Source of the DNA: an uncultured Flavobacteriales bacterium
GTDB taxonomy: Bacteria; Bacteroidota; Bacteroidia; Flavobacteriales; Crocinitomicaceae
Assembly: GCA_946479285.1 (NCBI GenBank)
Contig: CAMLFH010000007.1
Location: 62,001-126,000, forward strand
DNA length: 64,000 bases
Reading direction: 5' to 3'
Of this stretch, positions 58,674 through 64,000 are shown in pieces. The translations under genes were made by a program, and so were the position numbers. A model generated the notes under the pieces. It saw nothing but the letters and a program-made list of their open reading frames with translations. It searched no databases and was not told the origin of the DNA. Within the stretch, counting starts at the first letter, position 1. Every line of letters begins with the position of its first letter.

Positions 58674-59663
58674 ATGCTAAATCTCAAAAAAACGACTGCT
58701 ATTTTCGACCATGTTGCGGAAATAGACAGCAAAAAAGAATATTGGTATTTCCGGACTGATGGCGGAGATTCTTACACGGATTTTATTCAAAACGGATACA
58801 TCGGAATCGATTGGAATTTTATTGCCGCGGAAGATATCCGGGAAGAAAACCTCGATTATCTCCGAAAATCTGTTATCACAAACAGCTACAAATACCGCGA
58901 TGTCCCATACGACTGGCTGGGATCGGGAGAAAAATCATCTGTCACCAAAACCATCAACAAACTTTTCACTTTCAAAAATCTTAAAAAGGGCGATGTAATC
59001 CTGATTCCGTCTGAAGATGCCGAGTTTTTCAGCATTGGTGAAATTGCAACTGATGAAATCTATGCTGCAAATGAAGCAGATTTGTCAACCGGAAGATTTA
59101 TCAAACGAAGAAAAGTAAACTGGCTCAAAAAATCGATCAGCCACCAGTATTACAATTCATTGTTTTTCTTATTGAAACATTCCAATGCCATCGTTTCTAT
59201 TAAAAAACATGCGGATTTCATTGATTCACTCATGGAAGAATTGTACACCAAGGATGGCGATTGTTTTTTGTCTTTGAGAATTAATAAGGAATCCGAAATC
59301 AGTCTGAAAGACCTGAAAGACTTATTTGATAATTACCTGGGATTGATTTCCAAAATCAACGATGATTTCAATTTCGGAGAAAAAGTGGACACAACAACGG
59401 TGAAACTGAGTTTAAATTCCCCGGGATTCATCAATATCAAACTGCCGGTTGGAAAATCATTGATCTTAGCCAGCCTGATTATTTCCATGTTTTTGAATGG
59501 CTGCTCGAACGAGGAAATCAGCCTAAAAATAAACAGTGAAAATATTCCAACAGATTATATTCCTTACATGGATTCCATACAAAACATCCGGAAAAACCTG
59601 GAAGTGGAGCACGATACCATTTTTGACCGCCTAACCAATTACAGTTATGGAAACAGCAAGTAG
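58674..59663 (+). CDS. EVE/PUA-like N-terminal domain protein with membrane segment
   Basis: 329 residues from the ATG at 58674; a start at 58608 lies inside the preceding hairpin. Residues ~15-150 (KEYWYFRTDGGDSYTDFIQN, GYIGIDWNFI, FKNLKKGDVILIPSEDAEFF, SIGEIATDEIY) resemble the EVE/PUA-like modules found at the start of Mrr-type restriction and other defence proteins. A helical region follows. Residues ~255-275 (GKSLILASLIISMFLNGCSN) are a probable membrane helix. Its stop overlaps the next membrane-protein gene by 17 bp. A role in defence is inferred from the domain, not shown. Confidence 0.55.
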   Translation: MLNLKKTTAIFDHVAEIDSKKEYWYFRTDGGDSYTDFIQNGYIGIDWNFIAAEDIREENLDYLRKSVITNSYKYRDVPYDWLGSGEKSSVTKTINKLFTFKNLKKGDVILIPSEDAEFFSIGEIATDEIYAANEADLSTGRFIKRRKVNWLKKSISHQYYNSLFFLLKHSNAIVSIKKHADFIDSLMEELYTKDGDCFLSLRINKESEISLKDLKDLFDNYLGLISKINDDFNFGEKVDTTTVKLSLNSPGFINIKLPVGKSLILASLIISMFLNGCSNEEISLKINSENIPTDYIPYMDSIQNIRKNLEVEHDTIFDRLTNYSYGNSK

Positions 59664-60117
59664 TTTTTTAGCTTCCGGAGACAATGTCTTTAAGTTTTTA
59701 CTGACTATGTGCATCGGAACAATCCTCTTCAACATCATCTACCCCACGGATAAAATCCGGGACGTTGAAATCCGGCAAAGCGAACTGAGTTACAAATTGG
59801 ACCTCATGAACGAAGAATCTATCCTGCTTTACAAGGAAATCAAAATCCTAAGCAAAGCTAAAAAGGGATTGAACACATTCGGATCAACAGATTTCCGAAA
59901 AAAGCTGGAATTGTTTGATTTGAAGTACAATCAATTTATGAGAAAGGATTATGAGATCAGGCATTTAAGAAGATTGATCGGTATTTCCAGGAGTGAATTG
60001 GATTTTTATTCCAGTTTCCGGTTTTGGAGTTATTATCCTTCCATGGTGATTGGGCTGTTGTCTTTGGTATGTTGGATTAAGTTTTACGTCAGAAGCCAGG
60101 AAACAGACGAATCATAA
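59647..60117 (+). CDS. Hypothetical membrane protein with two membrane helices
   Basis: 156 residues. A membrane helix near residues 12-32 (FLLTMCIGTILFNIIYP) is followed by a ~95-residue charged, probably coiled region (ELSYKLDLMNEESILLYKEI, RKDYEIRHLRRLIGISRSEL). A second helix lies at ~130-148 (MVIGLLSLVCWIKFYV). Family not recognised. It overlaps the EVE-like gene by 17 bp, so the two are translationally coupled. Confidence 0.55.
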   Translation: METASSFLASGDNVFKFLLTMCIGTILFNIIYPTDKIRDVEIRQSELSYKLDLMNEESILLYKEIKILSKAKKGLNTFGSTDFRKKLELFDLKYNQFMRKDYEIRHLRRLIGISRSELDFYSSFRFWSYYPSMVIGLLSLVCWIKFYVRSQETDES

Positions 60118-60195
60118 ACAACTGATTATCAGATCCCATTAAAAATTTTGAAATTCCTCTTTTTTAAGTTAAATTTGATATTATAATTTATTGTC

Positions 60196-60390
60196 ATGAG
60201 TACAATTGTAATTAACAACGAAGACATTATTCAATCTACCAAAGAAGGCAGACTCTATATTCGTACCCAGGATTTTTTCAGACAAAAAAAGGTACAGGAT
60301 ATTATTTTCGGACTACTCGAATCAGACATTATAAAGGATATTGAAGAATATAAAAAAAATCGGGAGAAAGAAAAGAAAAACACTATCTAG
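60196..60390 (+). CDS. Small hypothetical protein (64 aa)
   Basis: 64 residues, ATG at 60196, stop immediately before the ATG of the next gene at 60391 (TAG then ATG). Features: IVINNEDIIQSTKEGRLYIR, QDFFRQKKVQDIIFGLLESD and a Lys/Glu-rich tail. No signal peptide or membrane helix. The back-to-back arrangement with the membrane gene suggests a two-component unit such as a regulator with an effector. Family unknown. Confidence 0.5.
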   Translation: MSTIVINNEDIIQSTKEGRLYIRTQDFFRQKKVQDIIFGLLESDIIKDIEEYKKNREKEKKNTI

Positions 60391-61089
60391 ATGCCCTGGA
60401 ACCTACTATTACTCCCACTTGTTGCGGGATACTACATATTCACAAAATCCTACTATTTTAAGTTCAAACAGCAAAGACTTGATCAGCAAAGATTAATCTT
60501 TGAGAGCATTATCCTGGCTGTTGTTGCTTCAGTAATAACCTATTTGCTTAGATTGTTTTACGAATCCGTTACATCCCTGGAATTTCAAAACATTGTTTAC
60601 AGAGCCATTCCGATCAAATCTCCTTACACAGGAACCTCTTTATGCATAATGATTCTTTCAATCGCTTTCACTGAAATCAGTAATTTGTTTTTGGACGAAA
60701 AGAAACGGATTATAAAGGCTATCAAAGCTATCGGAAACGAATTTGAACTGCAACTGAAATCATCTTTTACAGAGAATAAGCTTTTATTATTTACGCTCAA
60801 TAACGGGAAAATTTACATTGCCTGGGTAAAAGAACTTCCTATACCTTCCGTATCCAAATACGTTAGGATCATACCAATAATCAGCGGATACAGGGACGAT
60901 CAGAAAAATGTTGTATTCACCACACATTATCTTTCCGTTTACGGAGAATACATTAAAGACGGCAAAGTAAAGTCTATTGCGGAACTCAATACGGACGTGA
61001 TCCTAAACTCAGACGACATAGTAACGGTAAGTTTTTTTGACAACGATATGTATCAGGTTTTCAATCAGATCGGAAAAGTGGAACCTTAA
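60391..61089 (+). CDS. Membrane protein with cytosolic beta domain
   Basis: 232 residues. Membrane helices at ~3-18, ~32-55 and ~85-105 precede a ~115-residue cytosolic beta domain (FELQLKSSFTENKLLLFTLN, GKIYIAWVKELPIPSVSKYV, RIIPIISGYRDDQKNVVFTT, DDIVTVSFFDNDMYQVFNQI). The pattern of small beta domain after a membrane anchor looks like an SH3-like fold, but I cannot assign a family. It follows the 64-aa gene without a gap, suggesting a two-gene unit. Confidence 0.52.
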   Translation: MPWNLLLLPLVAGYYIFTKSYYFKFKQQRLDQQRLIFESIILAVVASVITYLLRLFYESVTSLEFQNIVYRAIPIKSPYTGTSLCIMILSIAFTEISNLFLDEKKRIIKAIKAIGNEFELQLKSSFTENKLLLFTLNNGKIYIAWVKELPIPSVSKYVRIIPIISGYRDDQKNVVFTTHYLSVYGEYIKDGKVKSIAELNTDVILNSDDIVTVSFFDNDMYQVFNQIGKVEP

Positions 61090-61125
61090 TTTTCAGGCAA
61101 AAGTGATTGCGCTCAGATTAGCGTT

Positions 61126-61641
61126 TTAACCCTTCAGCTTCTTCACAATATTCGTGGTACTGAATCCTTCAACAAGCGCAACAGTTTTTACTTCGCCGCC
61201 AGTTGCGAGGATTGCTTCTCTGCCTACAATGTATTTTTTATTGGAAGGATCGGCCTCATTTGCATCGTAATCTGCCCCTTTTACCAAAATACCGGGTTTC
61301 AATGATTCAATGACCGAAACCGGGGTGTCTTCATCAAAGAAAACCACTCCGTCAACAAATTCCAGGGAAGCCAAAATCAAAGCTCTGGAGGATTCCGGGT
61401 TGATGGGCCGCTCCTCTCCTTTTCCCTGCCGCTTGACAGATGCATCCGTATTAATCGCAATGATCAGTTTGGAGCCGAAATCCGCCGCCTTTGCCAAATA
61501 CGTAACATGTCCTTCATGCAAAATATCGAAACAGCCATTGGTAAAAACCACTTTTTCGCCGGATTGTTTCCATTCCTGAACACGTTGCGCCATTTCTTCC
61601 AACGAAGAGACCTTATGCTTGATCTGTTCGAACTTCCCCAT
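61126..61641 (-). CDS. rfaE2: D-glycero-beta-D-manno-heptose 1-phosphate adenylyltransferase
   Basis: 171 residues from the ATG at 61641 (a TTG at 61686 is in frame but lies deeper in the upstream gene). The cytidylyltransferase-like core is VFTNGCFDILHEGHVTYLAK with the HxGH motif, AINTDASVKRQGKGEERPIN, GVVFFDEDTPVSVIESLKPG and LVEGFSTTNIVKKL. It makes ADP-heptose for lipopolysaccharide core synthesis. It encodes only the C-terminal half of E. coli HldE, as in other Bacteroidota. Its 5' end overlaps the flippase-like gene by 29 bp. Confidence 0.94.
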   Translation of the reverse strand: MGKFEQIKHKVSSLEEMAQRVQEWKQSGEKVVFTNGCFDILHEGHVTYLAKAADFGSKLIIAINTDASVKRQGKGEERPINPESSRALILASLEFVDGVVFFDEDTPVSVIESLKPGILVKGADYDANEADPSNKKYIVGREAILATGGEVKTVALVEGFSTTNIVKKLKG

Positions 61642-62635
61642 CTTTTGAATAGTTTTTTGGTAAGAGAAAAAAGGAGATAACTCCAAGAATGATAATTAAA
61701 AGTGTTTGTGATGACCAGATGATCATTCCTAATGCAGAGCCAATTCCCAACAACTCATCACCGGATTGATCCTTCAAATAGTAATCAATAACCAATCCTA
61801 CAACAATGGGAAAGATCCCAAGTCCACCGTTTGTGAGTGTAATTCCCAATGAACCGGCCAAAAAAGCTAGAAGTATTCCGGTTGGCGGCACTTTAGATGT
61901 TTCATCCAGAGCAAAAAAGCAGATGGCGAAATAAACCACGTACATGATCCAAATAAACAAGGTATGCCCGATAAATGCACCGGGATTTTTCGTTTTGAAA
62001 ACGGATAAAACTCCGTCAACTATTCCTTTGATGAAGCCAATGACTTTCTGCCGGATTTTTTTGATTAGAACCACCACACCAAAAGCAGCGATAAAAACTC
62101 CAATCACAATCCATTTGATTAGCCGGACTTTGGTTGCCGATTCGGGATCATTTCCAATTTCCTGGATCAATTCCTTGATTTTCCAAAAATCACCGGCTCC
62201 GACAAATAAAGCCAAAAGCATTACCAACAAAAGCATGATGAGGTCGAAAACGCGTTCTGCCAAAATAGTTCCGAAAGATTTGGCAAAGGGAACTCCGTCT
62301 GAGCGATAAAGCATTGCAGCCCTGGAAGCTTCTCCGGCTCTTGGAATCGTCAGATTCACAATATAACCGATCATGATTGCATGATACCGATTCCAAAAAG
62401 ATGTTTTATAGCCCATTGGTTCCAATAGGTACTTCCAGCGATAGGCTCTTGAAAGCAAAGCCAGGAAGCTTAATAATAAAGACAGGAAAATCCAGAAATA
62501 ATTAGCTTCGCGAAGTGCTTTATAAAAAACAGTCTTCGCCTCCAGTTCCATGGAGTCGAAAAAATACCAGATCAGATAAACGCCTAAGGCCAGTGGAAGA
62601 ACTGTTTTTAGAAGAATACCTGCTATTTTTTTCAT
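61613..62635 (-). CDS. Lysylphosphatidylglycerol synthase TM/UPF0104-like flippase-type protein
   Basis: 340 residues, about eight membrane helices. The family landmarks are YFWIFLSLLLSFLALLSRAY (with the RxxRW-type LSRAYRWKYL), IGYIVNLTIPRAGEASRAAM and SLGITLTNGGLGIFPIVVGL. It belongs to the lysyl-PG synthase/flippase membrane domain family without the synthase domain, so it may move a lipid across the membrane. It lies between panD and rfaE2, overlapping panD by 1 bp and rfaE2 by 29 bp. Confidence 0.85.
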   Translation of the reverse strand: MKKIAGILLKTVLPLALGVYLIWYFFDSMELEAKTVFYKALREANYFWIFLSLLLSFLALLSRAYRWKYLLEPMGYKTSFWNRYHAIMIGYIVNLTIPRAGEASRAAMLYRSDGVPFAKSFGTILAERVFDLIMLLLVMLLALFVGAGDFWKIKELIQEIGNDPESATKVRLIKWIVIGVFIAAFGVVVLIKKIRQKVIGFIKGIVDGVLSVFKTKNPGAFIGHTLFIWIMYVVYFAICFFALDETSKVPPTGILLAFLAGSLGITLTNGGLGIFPIVVGLVIDYYLKDQSGDELLGIGSALGMIIWSSQTLLIIILGVISFFLLPKNYSKDGEVRTDQA

Positions 62636-62985
62636 TAGACTATCAAATTAGTCAATTCATTTGGAAATACCAAAGATGGTTTGAATGATCGGGCTTCTTC
62701 AGGTGTCATGTATCCATAACCGATTACGATAATCATATCACCCACAGCCACTTTTCTGGCGGCAGGTCCATTCAGACAAATCGTTCCGGTTCCACGATCA
62801 CCTTTTATAACATACGTTTCAAGGCGTTCACCATTGTTAATATTGACAACCTGAACACGTTCTCCTTCAACCAGGTTAGAGGCATCCATTAATGCTTCAT
62901 CAATGGTAATACTTCCAACATAATTTAATTCAGCTTGGGTAACGCGTACACGGTGAATTTTTGATTTGACTACTTGTATCAACAT
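62635..62985 (-). CDS. panD: Aspartate 1-decarboxylase
   Basis: 116 residues. A pyruvoyl enzyme that makes beta-alanine for pantothenate. The self-cleavage site is Gly-Ser in [18 protein letters not shown] (Ser about residue 25), and the N-terminal [11 protein letters not shown] and the GRGTI-like [17 protein letters not shown] are typical. Its own -7 box lies at 63006-63013, but it follows panC by ~120 bp, so both independent and shared transcription are possible. Confidence 0.96.
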   Translation of the reverse strand: MLIQVVKSKIHRVRVTQAELNYVGSITIDEALMDASNLVEGERVQVVNINNGERLETYVIKGDRGTGTICLNGPAARKVAVGDMIIVIGYGYMTPEEARSFKPSLVFPNELTNLIV

Positions 62986-63005
62986 GCTTGTAAAAAATCG
63001 AGGTG

Positions 63006-63013
63006 CAAAGATA
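63006..63013 (-). promoter_or_regulatory. -7 box of panD (TATCTTTG)
   Basis: TAnnTTTG on the minus strand 20 bp before the panD ATG at 62985; no clear -33. Confidence 0.5.
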
Positions 63014-63040
63014 GTACTATAATTACTAATTATGAATGCC

Positions 63041-63107
63041 TAATTACGAATTATAAATAATTGGCAGAGGGGTTAATTCGGCCTCGATAACTTGGAATTC
63101 GTAATTA
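63041..63107. repeat. 12-bp inverted repeat in the panC-panD gap
   Basis: TAATTACGAATT (63041-63052) pairs exactly with AATTCGTAATTA (63096-63107); the second arm includes the panC stop codon. Loop of 43 nt. Confidence 0.7.
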
Positions 63108-63944
63108 AACAAGCGTCATATTATCAATCAATCTCACTTCTCCGCAGAAACACGCAATGCACATGGTTGCTCCCGGTACCCATTGATCAGTCAATTCTTT
63201 CAAAGAATTCGGATCAACAATACTTAAATACTCCAAATCAAGTGTTCCCTGGTCAAAATAAGCGATTGCTTTTGCTTTCGTTTTTTGGGGTGAAAAAGTG
63301 GTAGCATCTATTTTGGCTTGCGCTAAAGTTTGGTATATGATCAGCGCTTCTTCTTTTTGATTATCCGATAACCGGGCATTCCTGCTGCTCATGGCAAGTC
63401 CTTTTTCAGTCCTGGAAGTTTCGCAGGGAATAATTTGAATCGGAAGATTTAGTTGAGTCACCATCTTTTTGATCACGGCTACCTGCTGAAAATCTTTCAA
63501 CCCGAAAAATGCTTTTTGCGGTTCAACCAACTGAAACAGGCGGGAAACGACCTGAACGACTCCTTTAAAATGTCCCGGACGAAACTTTCCTTCCATTACC
63601 TCGTCCAAACCTTCTAAATCTACCCGGGAAGATACCAGGTTTTCAGGATAAATTTCTCGTTCTGAAGGAAAAAAAGCCACATCACATCCAAATTTTTTCA
63701 ACAATTCAGAATCGGCTTCCGGAGTTCGGGGATACTTTTCAAGATCGGATGGATTATTGAACTGTGTGGGGTTTACAAAAACACTCACAACAACCACGTC
63801 ACACGCAGCACTGGCGCGACTTACCAAGTCCATATGTCCTTGATGCAGGGCTCCCATAGTTGGCACAAAACCAATACTTTTACCTTCTTTGCGAGCTGCG
63901 TTCAGAGCCTGATTTAGCCCTGCAACCGTGTTAATTATTTTCAC
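63105..63944 (-). CDS. panC: Pantothenate synthetase
   Basis: 279 residues, GTG start at 63944. It ligates pantoate and beta-alanine using ATP. The family signatures are SIGFVPTMGALHQGHMDLVS (HxGH), VVVSVFVNPTQFNNPSDLEK, RPGHFKGVVQVVSRLFQLVE, FGLKDFQQVAVIKKMV and the KMSKS-like KGLAMSSRNARL. It stands upstream of panD on the same strand, an ordinary vitamin B5 pair in Bacteroidota. A -7 box is at 63974-63981. Confidence 0.97.
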   Translation of the reverse strand: MKIINTVAGLNQALNAARKEGKSIGFVPTMGALHQGHMDLVSRASAACDVVVVSVFVNPTQFNNPSDLEKYPRTPEADSELLKKFGCDVAFFPSEREIYPENLVSSRVDLEGLDEVMEGKFRPGHFKGVVQVVSRLFQLVEPQKAFFGLKDFQQVAVIKKMVTQLNLPIQIIPCETSRTEKGLAMSSRNARLSDNQKEEALIIYQTLAQAKIDATTFSPQKTKAKAIAYFDQGTLDLEYLSIVDPNSLKELTDQWVPGATMCIACFCGEVRLIDNMTLV

Positions 63945-63973
63945 TTTTTACCCTTTCGTTCAAAACAAGCTGG

Positions 63974-63981
63974 CAAAACTA
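63974..63981 (-). promoter_or_regulatory. -7 box of panC (TAGTTTTG)
   Basis: TAnnTTTG on the minus strand 29 bp before the GTG; any -33 box would lie at or beyond the window edge. Confidence 0.45.
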
Positions 63982-64000
63982 TACTAATATCTTGAAGATT

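Overview
The window looks like a chromosomal stretch of a Bacteroidota, most likely Flavobacteriales and possibly a Crocinitomicaceae/Fluviicola-like organism. The genus is my guess. Support comes from a type IX secretion C-terminal sorting domain on a CotH protein, TonB receptors with carboxypeptidase-like N-terminal domains, DUF5686 and DUF4476 proteins, an HYC_CC_PP protein, few Shine-Dalgarno sequences, and many TAnnTTTG -7 boxes, some with a TTTG -33 box.

Layout. 1-12.2 kb is mostly housekeeping and envelope: a partial bifunctional nuclease, nucleoside permease, secreted CotH protein, thyA, recQ, tatC, a DUF5686 outer-membrane protein and lptB. 12.2-21.1 kb holds two tiny paralogous lipoproteins missing from simple ORF calling, an Omp85-type barrel, three tandem paralogous secreted proteins and a Pif1-like helicase. 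21.1-34.6 kb has a lone KilA-N gene with a 30-bp perfect palindrome in its coding sequence, metK, small unknowns, a YdcF protein, a LytS/LytTR pair, two CPA2 antiporters and a DUF4476 protein. 34.7-39.6 kb is a metal-homeostasis locus: HMA protein, TonB receptor and HYC_CC_PP protein, divergent from a Fur-family regulator and a CDF transporter. 39.7-49.3 kb holds an Nfu scaffold, manC, a SprT-like gene, an Mla-type ABC pair, an L,D-transpeptidase, and a LiaF-like protein with a second LytS/LytTR pair. 61.1-63.9 kb is panC-panD-flippase-rfaE2.

The most unusual part is 49.4-58.6 kb. A textbook promoter, preceded by a duplicated AT-rich dyad, drives nine co-oriented genes. Two come first: a protein built of ribosomal-L7/L12-like repeats and a TPR-like protein. 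A 120-nt element bounded by a perfect 17-bp inverted repeat follows. Then come seven genes. Four are clear members of one paralogous family (N-terminal helix with an IAEAQxxLD-type motif, strand, variable insert, second strand ending in VPxP, then a tail), two are diverged relatives, and one is a very charged coiled-coil protein. Family members carry an OmpA-like insertion, PASTA tails or a beta-rich tail, yet none has a signal peptide. I do not recognise this as a described system. Downstream, 58.6-61.1 kb encodes an EVE/PUA-like protein with a membrane segment and three small proteins, a possible separate accessory or defence module.

Non-coding structure is rich. Six GTAG-headed REP-like palindromes lie between genes, often acting as convergent terminators. 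There are two copies of a TTGAACAT-type repeat module, and several genes have a -7 box so close to the start codon that leaderless transcripts are predicted.
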